A stretch of DNA of 33,987 nucleotides, from assembly GCA_002439285.1 (NCBI GenBank), contig DJTQ01000322.1:1-33987 (forward strand), in the 5' to 3' direction. The notes beneath the pieces were generated by a model, which worked only from the letters and a program-made list of their open reading frames with translations, had not been told where the DNA came from and did not search any database. The position numbers and the translations under genes are program-made. Positions 16,001 through 24,024 of the stretch are shown in pieces; position 1 is the stretch's first letter; every line of letters starts with the position of its first letter. The stretch comes from Paenibacillaceae bacterium UBA6304 (GTDB lineage Bacteria; Bacillota; Bacilli; Paenibacillales; Paenibacillaceae).

Positions 16001-17117
16001 TAACGGTATTGTAGGCAAGCGCGATGATTACGGAAATTACGTCGGGCGTGCTCAAGAATTCCTGGAAAGCGGGCTTCCGCAAATTACGATTCCTGCAGAG
16101 TTAAGCGGTAAATTCTCAAGATCCGAGAGCAGAAGCAACTTCTCTCCTGTCTCCGATATCTATTGGATTAACGGCGGCGTAGGCGAATCGAATGTGGGCG
16201 GGGTTTACAAGCCAGCTACAAACGGAATAGCCCCGTATTCACTTGAAGGATTCTTCACGATGTTCACTTCAGATCGTAAAATCGTTCCTTCTCAACGTGG
16301 TTCGCTCACATTGGCCTTTGATGAGAATGTGGTTGATGAAGCAGGCACGACCATTACGGTATTCCGCTTTAATGATCGTGGAATTTGGGAGAATATCGGC
16401 GGTGAAGTGGATGCTAAGAAGCATACAATAACCGTACCGTTTGATGATTTCGGTTATTATTCCGTTATGAAACTTCGCAGAAGCTATGCAGATATTACAA
16501 ATCATGGCTGGGCCCGGAATATTTTGAATGCCCTCTATGCAAAAGGTATCATGAAGAATCTTCGCGGAGACAGCTTCGGTACAGATGATCGGGTGAGTCG
16601 CGGCGAATTTGCTACATTGCTTGTAAAAGGCCTGAACCTGCCGCTTAACTATCCTACGGATGGGGACCACGGCAAATCCTCGTTCCTTGATATTGGACCG
16701 GGAGCTCAAACGGAGACCTGGAGCTATGAATATATCGAGACGGCTGCCCGGGCAGGTATTGTTACTGGGGTGACGGAGGGTGTGTTCTCTCCATATACGC
16801 CGATTACGCGCGAGCAAGCGGCCGTGATGATCTCTAGAGCAATGAAGCTCAAGCTTGCAGTGAATGACGATAAGCTGAACGCGACACTAGCAAAATCGTT
16901 TATTGACTCAGGTAGTATGGATTATTATGCAAGACCGGCTATCCAAGCGGTTTCGAAAGCTAAAATTATGAGCGGCACGGCATCAACACTTCCTGGACAA
17001 AAGAAAGCTTCGTACAGCTTTAATCCGAAAGGGTTCATGACGCGCGCTGAAACAGGGAAAATCGCTGTAGAGCTCTTCAAGAAGAGCACTGGCTTATTCC
17101 CTAAAAACTTTAGTTAA
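13023..17117 (+). CDS. Large secreted protein with three C-terminal SLH domains
   Basis: The 1364-aa protein has a signal peptide (basic start, hydrophobic LTLLSLLITLLPPGLVSVA, probable cleavage after AKA near residue 31). About 1100 residues of beta-rich, Ig-like extracellular sequence follow. A beta-sandwich module just before the anchor reads TITVFRFNDRGIWENIGG and is typical before SLH domains. Three SLH domains fill about residues 1154-1360, with binding motifs SRGE (near 1192), TREQ (near 1261) and TRAE (near 1340). They should hold it on pyruvylated SCWP. AAAAGGAGAG precedes the ATG. I see no catalytic motif and no cysteines; the role is unknown, perhaps structural or adhesive. A terminator follows and the gene appears monocistronic. 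Confidence 0.9.
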   Translation: MQRFKKPFVWLTLLSLLITLLPPGLVSVAKAATVSPTYFIPNNSAIRDSFGLTAEYDSVNPNNQINRNNVYNVTTSTLTFDGVFSKVSSNNMTVKVERLNSVPHKNSDGSDSGNVDWVPDSTSVYYNGFSVDPDDTTGNKFIVRELTLFSGFNKITLSGVQNGVTQSDSFYVLYDSVPYLEELKMFDGGAQAKFLNEGTPVVTNTSTGTVSLEGTVKNTTKVTLSINGGKTDTLPLDDYTGKFYSSGVTLSPGTNTLKIVITNGADTITLQRTVFYYSDNQRITGIYIYDGNAGSKPLKAQGVTPTLTQTFTSPKLITQVLIPYKDSNLPNEGSFGDPNFKGKISYKLSTAPDSDPYVDFSSFQILKMNFIKEDGTLDTSTGTEVLVPDASGNPEYILVTAMTDLPAASTGLNEFKLRVQYGDAAAPRFTATSNVSYKYLQGQSLISNMYLLSNYEKDKANVSKTNIDDYAKETLDGSAVNSGTFYILVESNLEPTTALVADYLPLGSKKLDIVAEPTTATIKNTQKIYKISSFSTGQQKVRFGYSTSEYKDVTISYITMNKISFTNLIYGQTYPVNSKDNSTLKLKLEGQYIGFENFDTKDAEYFINGVKGTTTPAWNGNAFTINLAIGTSGPLYYGENRITFTGTSRDGNGNARSVTGEILIYIVDENGSTISYLQPTPSVASPPSLPSAGLYKEISYPTGGTVDPVRQAEFDAIITNLFSLSPTFTYDATAGNYTTNQKQFNMILRGGGASKATVHFGSQALFTVNLNKDTTSEGDGTFKFDFGGGTETYSYSYVGSEKDFIIRVYKLDMEVPGSYNFNLELFNNTGSRTSKKLEVVRSVESYRLLAPTPTVGDKYIVNKNFIHFDIEAEGATKVLIDKYEAVPRQEAGMKDRFVYDYVGLKPDKSTKIKIQIVRADTTFNDTIEVYYTSTVTVDSQYMAEKVSNKYSVLNKKIELEFPKGTVLETANPGLNVTQFYPNNKLLFGIADNVNGIVGKRDDYGNYVGRAQEFLESGLPQITIPAELSGKFSRSESRSNFSPVSDIYWINGGVGESNVGGVYKPATNGIAPYSLEGFFTMFTSDRKIVPSQRGSLTLAFDENVVDEAGTTITVFRFNDRGIWENIGGEVDAKKHTITVPFDDFGYYSVMKLRRSYADITNHGWARNILNALYAKGIMKNLRGDSFGTDDRVSRGEFATLLVKGLNLPLNYPTDGDHGKSSFLDIGPGAQTETWSYEYIETAARAGIVTGVTEGVFSPYTPITREQAAVMISRAMKLKLAVNDDKLNATLAKSFIDSGSMDYYARPAIQAVSKAKIMSGTASTLPGQKKASYSFNPKGFMTRAETGKIAVELFKKSTGLFPKNFS

Positions 17118-17128
17118 AAGCTAGCAAT

Positions 17129-17170
17129 ACCCCTTGTCCGCGAGGTGAATGCGGCAAGGGGTTCTTTTTT
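17129..17170 (+). terminator. Terminator of the 1364-aa SLH gene
   Basis: ACCCCTTG and its complement, plus CCGC/GCGG with one bulged T, form a stem from 17129 to about 17162. Seven T residues follow. Confidence 0.9.
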
Positions 17171-17185
17171 TCCAATTACATCTTT

Positions 17186-17214
17186 TTGTAATTTGTTGGA
17201 GAGTAAGGTACAAT
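17186..17214 (+). promoter_or_regulatory. Sigma-A promoter of the 113-aa gene
   Basis: TTGTAA (17186-17191), 17 bp, then TACAAT (17209-17214). Transcription would begin near 17221, so the in-frame ATG at 17220 cannot be the start and the one at 17259 is preferred. Confidence 0.65.
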
Positions 17215-17258
17215 AGCAGATGAAGTTGATATTTTTGCAAAAGGGTGAAATTATACAG

Positions 17259-17600
17259 ATGAAACCGATTATGGCTAAACCGCAGTTGGGGTACTCGAAG
17301 GCAAAAAGAAAGTTTGAGGATAGATCCAAAGCATTGGAGAAGAAGATTGAGGATACTGCAAAACTGCAGGAAGTTACTCAGGAGGTTATGGAAAGCCTGG
17401 TACTAGAAACCGGTTTCCATGATGCATTCAATGATTTGCGTGCTGCCGAGAACGAATTGATTGAATGGTCTCACATGACGATGAAGCACGAGAAGACTTA
17501 TAAGGACAACAAACAAGCTATTGATGATATGTATGCCAAGCTTGAGACAGATCCGCAAATGCGTTCTAGAATTATTCAATTGGCGATGAGAGTAAGATAA
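17259..17600 (+). CDS. Unrecognised 113-aa helical protein between two SLH genes
   Basis: A small, highly charged, mostly alpha-helical protein without signal peptide or membrane helix. Residues about 15-45 have coiled-coil character (KRKFEDRSKALEKKIEDTAK). A second helical part reads AFNDLRAAENELIEWSHMTM, and the C-terminus is basic (RSRIIQLAMRVR). AAGGGTGAAA lies upstream of the ATG; a start at the ATG at 17271 is possible. It has its own promoter and terminator, so it is an independent gene and not part of either flanking surface-protein transcript. I do not recognise the family. A regulatory or chaperone-like role linked to the neighbours would be speculation. Confidence 0.75.
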   Translation: MKPIMAKPQLGYSKAKRKFEDRSKALEKKIEDTAKLQEVTQEVMESLVLETGFHDAFNDLRAAENELIEWSHMTMKHEKTYKDNKQAIDDMYAKLETDPQMRSRIIQLAMRVR

Positions 17601-17632
17601 AAAGGAAGCCCTTTCCTCATAAAATTCAAACT

Positions 17633-17665
17633 AGACGTCCAAATTTGGACGTCTTATTTGTGTTT
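17633..17665 (+). terminator. Terminator of the 113-aa gene
   Basis: A perfect 22-bp palindrome (17633-17654, AGACGTCCAAA and its complement) is followed by a T-rich stretch. A smaller AGGAA/TTCCT hairpin lies just upstream. Confidence 0.8.
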
Positions 17666-17709
17666 GAGTTACATAGATTATGGGTATTGATAATGGAAAA
17701 TGTTGCTTA

Positions 17710-17738
17710 GTGACTGACAATTTTAAGGATGTTATACT
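17710..17738 (+). promoter_or_regulatory. Candidate upstream S-layer promoter
   Basis: GTGACT (17710-17715), 17 bp, TATACT (17733-17738), with an extended -10 TG at 17730-17731. Confidence 0.5.
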
Positions 17739-17945
17739 AATTTCCGTTAGGCAGGCATTTGAGATAAATTCTTGCAGCAGTGGCTATCCTTAGCAAAGGT
17801 AACAATCTTGCAATTTTTTTTCGAAAGGCCGCAACTTTTTTGAATCTCGTGCGTTTAAGATGTAGAGCATTGACAATGATGACCAAATTAGACATTCCAA
17901 TATGTTCTTCATGGGGAAACTTGTCTATCTATTAGAAAAATTAGC

Positions 17946-17974
17946 TTTACGGCTCTTTGGACTCATTGTATAAT
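17946..17974 (+). promoter_or_regulatory. Candidate main S-layer promoter
   Basis: TTTACG (17946-17951), 17 bp, and a perfect TATAAT (17969-17974). The resulting leader to the ATG at 18184 is about 200 nt. Confidence 0.65.
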
Positions 17975-18090
17975 GTTTTAGGTAGGATTAGGAAACTAGT
18001 CTATTTCTACATTCTATTTGTATGGTACTGTTTACAAGTTTCTGCGGCTCCCGTCGCAGACCTAATTTATAGGAAATCTGCTCAGACTCT

Positions 18091-18186
18091 GGAAAGGGGG
18101 TGCAATGGCTAATGAGTAACACGAGCTATTCATTTAAAGAAAACTCTCATGAGATAGTTAATCAAGGAGGAGAAAAAAAGGTTATG
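18091..18186 (+). promoter_or_regulatory. Tandem in-frame translation starts of the S-layer gene
   Basis: A strong AAAGGGGGTG (18093-18102) is followed by ATG at 18112, in frame with the S-layer protein and giving a 24-residue extension (MSNTSYSFKENSHEIVNQGG then EKKV). A second AAGGAGG (18164-18170) serves the ATG at 18184, which opens a standard signal peptide. A five-codon frame (ATG at 18105, stop TAA at 18117-18119) overlaps the first start. Tandem in-frame starts of this kind were described for the middle wall protein gene of Brevibacillus brevis. Confidence 0.6.
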
Positions 18187-21100
18187 AAGAAAATTTTATC
18201 CGTAGCTTTGTCTACAGCAATGGCATTCTCTATGTTTGCTTCCGTGGCATTCGGTGCAGATGCTAAACTGACAGACGAACAACAATTCAACGCATTGAAA
18301 GAAGCTGGCATCTTGGCTGGCTACCCAGATGGTCAATCCCACCTGGAAAAAGCACTTACTCGTGCTGAACTTGCAAAAATCATCGTTAAATCTATCGGTT
18401 TGGAACCAGTAAGCGGCGTAGCTTCTTACAAAGATAAGAACTACACAGCTAACCACTGGGCAGCTCCTTTCATTGAAGCAGCTACACAAGCTGGCATCCT
18501 CAATGGTAAAGATGCTACTAAGAAATTGTTCGATCCTACTGGCAACGTAACAGTACAAGAACTTGCAAAAGTTCTGACAACTGCTCTGAAACTGGAAGTT
18601 CCTGCTGACGCTAACAACACTGCAAGCGTATGGGCTAAAGGTTATGTAGCAGCAGCTATCAAAGCTGGTTACCTGCAAGAAGGAATGAACTACCAAGCTA
18701 ACGCTACTCGCTCCCAAGCAGTAGTTGCAGCATATGCAATCTATGAAGCAGCTCAGATTCCTACAGTAACTAAATACGAAGTTAAGGACAGCAAGAACGT
18801 TGAGTTCACGCTTTCCACTGGCGAAGTAGTTAAAGTTGCTCTGGAAAAAGAATTGGAAGCTAACAAAGCTACCGAAGTTACTTTCAAAACTAAAGACGGT
18901 GTTGAAATCAAGCACACTGTAACTTATGTTGTGACTGCTGCAACTAAGGTGGAAAGCGTATCTGCTTCCAACTTGAAAGAAGTTGTAATCACTTTTGACG
19001 GTGAAGTAGAAGAAGCAAGTGCTGAACAAAAAGCTAACTACAGCATTGACGGATTTAACTTCGAATCCGCAAGTTTGTCTGAAGATGGCAAATCGGTTAC
19101 ATTGCTCTTGGACGATCCTCAAACTGAGTACTTGAAGAATCAAAAAGAGTACAAAATCACTGTGAAGAATGTAAGAAACTCTGATAAATCCAAAGTTATC
19201 AGCGTGACTGACTACAAATTCACTCCGGTTGACGTGACTCTTCCTACTGTTGAAAGTGTTGTTGGTCTGGGTACCAGCGCATTCAAAGTGACCTTCTCTG
19301 AACCAGTTAAGCAATCCACGGTTGCTACAACTGCTAATTTCAGAGTAGATGGCAAAGCGATTGCTGGCCGCGTTACTTATCAATATCCTAACATTGCAGT
19401 AGTTGAAACTACACTGGCTACTGGTGCTCATACACTTACAACAAGCAATGTTGAAGACTTCAACAACTTCAAAATTACTCCAGCTGACATTTCCTTCGAA
19501 GTAGCTGAAGATACTGCTGCTCCTGAAGTTGTTAGTGCAAAAACTACTGATTTGACAGTAGTTGAAATCGAAATGACTGAAACAGTCAAGTCGGTTAAAG
19601 AAGTTTACCACACTTCCACTAGCAAGAAAGCTGACATCAAAATTAACGACAACAAAATTATCGCTACTTTTGATGCAACAAATGAAGCTCTGAGTATGGG
19701 AGAAAATACGATTTACATTAAAGGTGTAACAGATTACAGTGGTAACTCTGCTGACCGTGAAGTAAAAGTAACTCCTGTATTGGATGTTGTCCGTCCTGAA
19801 GTTGCTTCTGTAACAGCTAAAGTTGACGGTAACAATCATGTATTCACCGTTGAATACAGCGAATCTGTTAACCTGAAGCGCGACGCTATTGATAAAGCAA
19901 ACTACACTTTGAAAGACAAAGATGGCAAAGTAGTTAGAGGTAAAGGATTTGACTCTAACGGACATCCAGTAAATGCTATCACACCTGTTGCTGACACTAA
20001 CGGTAGAACATACCAAATTACTTCCACAGGTAAATTGGGATCCGGTGTATATACATTGGAAATCAATAATATCCGTGACAATGCAGCTGTTCCCAACACT
20101 ATGGCGCCTTACAGCACAAGCATTAACTTGGGTGATGTAGAAGCTCCGAAAGTTGCAAGCGCGTGGTATGAACTTGAAGAGAATGCTGCAAGAGAAAGTG
20201 CAATCATCTATGTGCAATTCGACAAAGCTGTTGCAGTTGAAGGAAATGGTAGTGTGCTTGATGCAAATAAATACTATTTCGACGTTCAAGCTGCAGGTGA
20301 TGCAAGAACCTATACAACTCCGCTTCCAGTAGGAGCTGAAGTTGAAACAGTTAATGCTGAAACCGTTCGTATTGTTTTGCCTAGCAAAGCAAATCCAGGG
20401 TATGGATTTGATGCCGGCGATGTAGTCAACATCCGCATTGCTAACATTTCTGACATTAATGGAAATTTTGTTCCAGGTGGCGTTTTGACTGCTGTAGCTA
20501 AAAACATCACTGATAGCACAATTGCTATCTTAGATGCTAAAGCTATTGACAAGGATACTTTGGAAGTGAAATTCGATGATATTCTTACTTCCGTTGACGC
20601 TGATGATTTCGAAGTGACTATCGCTGGTGCCGACGTTAACTTAACTTACAAAGACTTGCGTTATGATAGTGGAGATACAATCGTAACATTTGACCTTGTA
20701 GGTACTACTACTTTTACCCCGGCCCCAACTGTTGTAACTACAACAACTTTCAATACTAAGGTTACTCAAGCAAATGTTAAAACTACTAATGCCTTCGGTA
20801 TTAAAGTCGTTGCAGGCGGACTTGGTGAATCTGTAGATGATGGTATTGCACCTGAACTGAGTACTTTGAATAATGAAGCACCTACAGTTGCAACTGCAAC
20901 TTCGGGTACTTATAACGTTACATTGACATTTAATGAAAATGTAAGAGTAGCGAATAACACAACTGGATTCAGCGTGTATGTTGATGGTAGCGAAGTTACA
21001 GTTAAAACTGTAAGTGGTTCAGCTAAGACAGCTGTAATTAACTTCGAATATGCAGGATCTTTGAATGGCAAACTGCTCGAAGTTTACCTGAATGGTAACA

Positions 21101-21198
21101 ACAGCGTTGCTAAATACGTGACAGACGCTGCTGGTAATGCTGCAGATCCAGACAATGTTAAATTCACCGTTGGTTCTGCTGCTGTAACAACTCCTTAA
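18184..21198 (+). CDS. Probable main S-layer protein with three N-terminal SLH domains
   Basis: The 1004-aa protein starts with a signal peptide (MKKILSVALSTAMAFSMFAS, cleavage near residue 24). Three SLH domains follow at about residues 28-190, with motifs TRAE (59-62), TVQE (about 123) and TRSQ (about 175), so repeats 2 and 3 depart from the usual TRAE. The rest is a chain of Ig-like/Big-type units (for example VVITFDGEVEEASAEQKANY and FKVTFSEPVKQSTV), as in SbsB-like S-layer proteins. No cysteine is visible. Codon use is very biased (GCT, GTA, AAC, GAA), unlike neighbours, which indicates very high expression and also keeps a 697-codon antisense frame open by chance. Translation may also start at 18112. 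A strong terminator follows. Confidence 0.93.
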   Translation: MKKILSVALSTAMAFSMFASVAFGADAKLTDEQQFNALKEAGILAGYPDGQSHLEKALTRAELAKIIVKSIGLEPVSGVASYKDKNYTANHWAAPFIEAATQAGILNGKDATKKLFDPTGNVTVQELAKVLTTALKLEVPADANNTASVWAKGYVAAAIKAGYLQEGMNYQANATRSQAVVAAYAIYEAAQIPTVTKYEVKDSKNVEFTLSTGEVVKVALEKELEANKATEVTFKTKDGVEIKHTVTYVVTAATKVESVSASNLKEVVITFDGEVEEASAEQKANYSIDGFNFESASLSEDGKSVTLLLDDPQTEYLKNQKEYKITVKNVRNSDKSKVISVTDYKFTPVDVTLPTVESVVGLGTSAFKVTFSEPVKQSTVATTANFRVDGKAIAGRVTYQYPNIAVVETTLATGAHTLTTSNVEDFNNFKITPADISFEVAEDTAAPEVVSAKTTDLTVVEIEMTETVKSVKEVYHTSTSKKADIKINDNKIIATFDATNEALSMGENTIYIKGVTDYSGNSADREVKVTPVLDVVRPEVASVTAKVDGNNHVFTVEYSESVNLKRDAIDKANYTLKDKDGKVVRGKGFDSNGHPVNAITPVADTNGRTYQITSTGKLGSGVYTLEINNIRDNAAVPNTMAPYSTSINLGDVEAPKVASAWYELEENAARESAIIYVQFDKAVAVEGNGSVLDANKYYFDVQAAGDARTYTTPLPVGAEVETVNAETVRIVLPSKANPGYGFDAGDVVNIRIANISDINGNFVPGGVLTAVAKNITDSTIAILDAKAIDKDTLEVKFDDILTSVDADDFEVTIAGADVNLTYKDLRYDSGDTIVTFDLVGTTTFTPAPTVVTTTTFNTKVTQANVKTTNAFGIKVVAGGLGESVDDGIAPELSTLNNEAPTVATATSGTYNVTLTFNENVRVANNTTGFSVYVDGSEVTVKTVSGSAKTAVINFEYAGSLNGKLLEVYLNGNNSVAKYVTDAAGNAADPDNVKFTVGSAAVTTP

Positions 21199-21210
21199 GT
21201 TATACTAAAT

Positions 21211-21242
21211 AAAGAGCCTACCCTTCGGGTAGGCTCTTTTAA
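21211..21242 (+). terminator. Strong terminator of the S-layer gene
   Basis: A perfect 13-bp stem (21211-21223 with 21227-21239) carries a 3-nt loop and ends in T residues. Reading the other way it also has an A/T-rich flank, so it may act in both directions. Confidence 0.92.
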
Positions 21243-21401
21243 ATTGTTTATACAAATATTTTAACCAAATATTCAGCCACTATTCATCAGAAGTTCAGAA
21301 TATAAGATTATAATTAGCGTAATGCTTAAATAATGAAACTTTTATCAACTTGAAAACGTTAATACATAGTAAGAACTATTTTAGATAGTGGAGGGAAGAA
21401 A

Positions 21402-23918
21402 GTGAAGAAAACTCCTGTAACGGCAGCAGCCTTGGGAATTACTTTATTATTGTCCGGCACTCAAGCTGTAACAGCAGCACCTAATAAGGCAGGAACCATT
21501 AAACAAGTAAATACAACATCGAAGCAAGCTAAACCAGTGGTACATACACTTTCTAATTTGTCTCCGATAAAAATTACATCAAAGAGCTCGGTTCGTCTTA
21601 CAGATGTAAATATTTTAACTTTGGATGAAGAGAGCGTACTTACTTATACTTTGACTATTCAAAATGGAGATAGCAAGACTTTAGATTTGTTGGATTACTG
21701 GTCAAAAGTCAAAACATCAAGTGGGACCATATACAGCACCTCACTAATGACAAAAGACAAAGATAAGAAGAAGCTTGCATCTGGCTCATCTACCACTTTG
21801 ACCTATGTAGCTAAAGTTGGTAAGAATACAAAAATAAGTGATCTTTTATTTCAAGTGATTAAATGGGATTTTAGTCAGGTAGGATATGAAAGCTTGAAAG
21901 GTCAATTTAAAATTCCTGCTACTTACCTAACATCAACGCCTTCAAACTATTCCAAGACATTGAACGTATTTGAAACTCCAGTTAAAGCATTTGTAAATCA
22001 GACTGCTACATTTGCATCTGGAGATTATAATTATGTAAATGTTGCTTTAAATCTCAAAAATATCGGATATAAAATTTTTGAAGATCCAAAGATAGAGTTT
22101 GTGATTAAAACATCAAGCGGGGCAAATTATCCTATGTCTGCAGACTCGTCAAGTGTGGATTATAAAATCCAACCACAGGATAATAAAACATTGAATTTAA
22201 TGGCGGCGATTCCGAAAGGAATTAAATTAGATAAAACGGAGTTGCAATGGGTGCAGGATGATGAAACTTCAAAGCTCAGTTTGCCAATTGCTACGATGCA
22301 ATTGCCCAATACCTCCAATAAGTCGTTAGCAGTAGAACCAAATATGGATAAATTTATCCCGGTTGGTAGCGGAAAAATAGCTGTAAGTGTTAATGGGGCA
22401 ACGATGTTACAAAGTTTTGATGAGCATGACATATCTGTACAATTCAATATCAGGAATACGACAGGCAGTACTGTGACCCTTCCTAAGTATCAATTTGAGA
22501 TTCATACTGCGGATGGGTACAGCCTACCAATTGATACCCTGGCTACTGAGAATTTAATCCTGCAACCTCTTGAAGAGAGAATGATTGTTCTTCATGTAAC
22601 TATTCCACCTAATGTAAGTCCCGATAAACCACAACTATTTATGAACCTTCCTACAGTAGCGGACAGTAAAGATACTTTTAGCTACCCTGTCGGAATATTT
22701 ACTATTCCAGAAGTTCAGAGTATTCAAAATATGGTGGGTCAAAAGCAATTTGTTCAAACGAAAAATGGTATTCTTGGATTTACACTCTCATCTCTTCAAA
22801 GACTCCCTTGGAGCGATGGTGATCTAGTATCAGCAAAAATAACAATTAGTAATACAAGCTATAAAACAATTATGCTCCCAGAATTAGTAGGACAGTTGAA
22901 AGTTGATACAGCCAAGTTAACTACAAGTACAAGCTTGATTACTACACAAAGTGTAGGACTCTTGGGAGCTAATATGTCAACAGATGTCTATGTTGTATCT
23001 AAAGTGCCTAGTTATTTGGATTTTAGCCAGTTGCAAATCTCGCTGCTGGAAAAGTTGGGAGAGAATAACTCGGCCGATTGGATTCAATTTAGTAATTCAG
23101 GAGCCTTGCCGGAACTTCCTGTGATTGATAAAGGCTCTGTTTACACAATAGCTACTGCAGGACGTCAGGAAGAATTAAAGATATTACGTTCTTTTGTTTA
23201 TAGTGGTACTTCTTCAGATCTAATTTATACCGAACTGGAAGCTAAAAATCTGGAAGATCATCAAATAGATTTGTCTCAATTTACTGGAGCATTTCAGGGT
23301 TCGGGTGGGCAAACTTATAAAGCCACTGTTAGTCAAATTGATACTTCAGTCGGACCTGAAGAGAAGAGTGTTATTACTTTGTGGGCTAAAGTTCCAAAAA
23401 GCATAACTACAACTGATATGAAATTAATTGTTGGTGAAGGAATTACCGAGAACAAGCTTACTCCGATTAAAGGGGAGCCCACTGGTTACGTGAATGCAGC
23501 TGCAATGTTACTTGGAGTTTCAACTCCGAATGTTAAGGGCAATCTTACAAATTTAGATTTGTTCCCTTATTCATTAACAGTTAAAAATGTAAAAGCTAAT
23601 CTTAGTGGATCAACCTCAGTACACCTTTCTTTTGATTATAATCAGACTCGTAATATGGATTATTCGATTGGTGAATTTGAACATAAATATTTGTTTGAAG
23701 TAGTGGATTCAACAGGAAGAACATTTGAGAAGGAGTTCTCACCAGAAACGGATCTTCGGGTAATGAACGGCGGAACAGCAAGCTTTAGCTTTGATGATGC
23801 GGTTTTTGAAGATAGAAAATCAGGGAATTTTACTTTGAATGTGTATGATCTTTTCCAAGGGCAGAAACTTAAGCTCGGTAGCCAAAGTTTCTATTATTAC
23901 TCATCTTTTGTAGAGTAG
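21402..23918 (+). CDS. Secreted 838-aa protein of repeated beta-sandwich-like units, no SLH domain
   Basis: GTG start behind GGAGGG, then a signal peptide (VTAAALGITLLLSGTQAVTA, cleavage near residue 25). The mature part looks like five or six repeats of about 130 residues. Each has a conserved order: a pattern like LTYTLTIQN or ISVQFNIRN, a segment like YWSKVKTSSGTIY or YQFEIHTADGYSL, then a turn and a strand like LTYVAKVGK or IVLHVTIPP. These recall DUF4352-like domains but I cannot name the family. I see no SLH, LPXTG, transmembrane or lipobox anchor and no catalytic motif. The gene follows the S-layer gene with its own leader and has lower GC than the enzymes upstream. An S-layer-associated or secreted structural role is inference. 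Confidence 0.85.
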   Translation: MKKTPVTAAALGITLLLSGTQAVTAAPNKAGTIKQVNTTSKQAKPVVHTLSNLSPIKITSKSSVRLTDVNILTLDEESVLTYTLTIQNGDSKTLDLLDYWSKVKTSSGTIYSTSLMTKDKDKKKLASGSSTTLTYVAKVGKNTKISDLLFQVIKWDFSQVGYESLKGQFKIPATYLTSTPSNYSKTLNVFETPVKAFVNQTATFASGDYNYVNVALNLKNIGYKIFEDPKIEFVIKTSSGANYPMSADSSSVDYKIQPQDNKTLNLMAAIPKGIKLDKTELQWVQDDETSKLSLPIATMQLPNTSNKSLAVEPNMDKFIPVGSGKIAVSVNGATMLQSFDEHDISVQFNIRNTTGSTVTLPKYQFEIHTADGYSLPIDTLATENLILQPLEERMIVLHVTIPPNVSPDKPQLFMNLPTVADSKDTFSYPVGIFTIPEVQSIQNMVGQKQFVQTKNGILGFTLSSLQRLPWSDGDLVSAKITISNTSYKTIMLPELVGQLKVDTAKLTTSTSLITTQSVGLLGANMSTDVYVVSKVPSYLDFSQLQISLLEKLGENNSADWIQFSNSGALPELPVIDKGSVYTIATAGRQEELKILRSFVYSGTSSDLIYTELEAKNLEDHQIDLSQFTGAFQGSGGQTYKATVSQIDTSVGPEEKSVITLWAKVPKSITTTDMKLIVGEGITENKLTPIKGEPTGYVNAAAMLLGVSTPNVKGNLTNLDLFPYSLTVKNVKANLSGSTSVHLSFDYNQTRNMDYSIGEFEHKYLFEVVDSTGRTFEKEFSPETDLRVMNGGTASFSFDDAVFEDRKSGNFTLNVYDLFQGQKLKLGSQSFYYYSSFVE

Positions 23919-23929
23919 TTAAGTTCAAG

Positions 23930-23970
23930 AACGAGCTCATTTCCTTTTGGAATTGGGCTTGTTTCATATT
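23930..23970 (+). terminator. Terminator after the 838-aa gene
   Basis: Arms 23930-23944 and 23949-23963 pair at 14 of 15 positions, counting two G-U pairs, with a T4 loop. A T-rich tail follows. Confidence 0.75.
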
Positions 23971-24024
23971 AGTAAGTGCTCTATCATATCCGTATAAGAG
24001 ATTTATCGAGGAGGAAGAAACAAC

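Larger units (their letters stand above)
17655..18183 (+). promoter_or_regulatory. Long promoter and leader region of the S-layer gene
   Basis: This 529-bp gene-free stretch carries several promoter-like signals and a leader. Beyond the two listed separately there is a perfect TTGACA at 17870-17875 without a clear -10. Downstream of the last promoter, the leader of about 200 nt has a hairpin TCTGCG/CGCAGA (18041-18060), a strong purine-rich ribosome site near 18091-18102, a TCTCATGAGA palindrome (about 18145-18154) and a second AAGGAGG (18164-18170). Multiple promoters and a long, structured, stable leader are known features of highly expressed S-layer genes. Confidence 0.6.

Noticed and set aside
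17870..17900. A full sigma-A promoter at the perfect TTGACA upstream of the S-layer gene
   Set aside because: No acceptable -10 hexamer lies 16-18 bp downstream, so only the isolated -35-like match is mentioned.
18196..20289. A 697-codon open frame on the minus strand inside the S-layer gene
   Set aside because: It is the antisense of a very codon-biased gene. Its product is rich in Cys, Phe and Ser, has no plausible ribosome site and shows no domain; the sense strand has a signal peptide and SLH domains.
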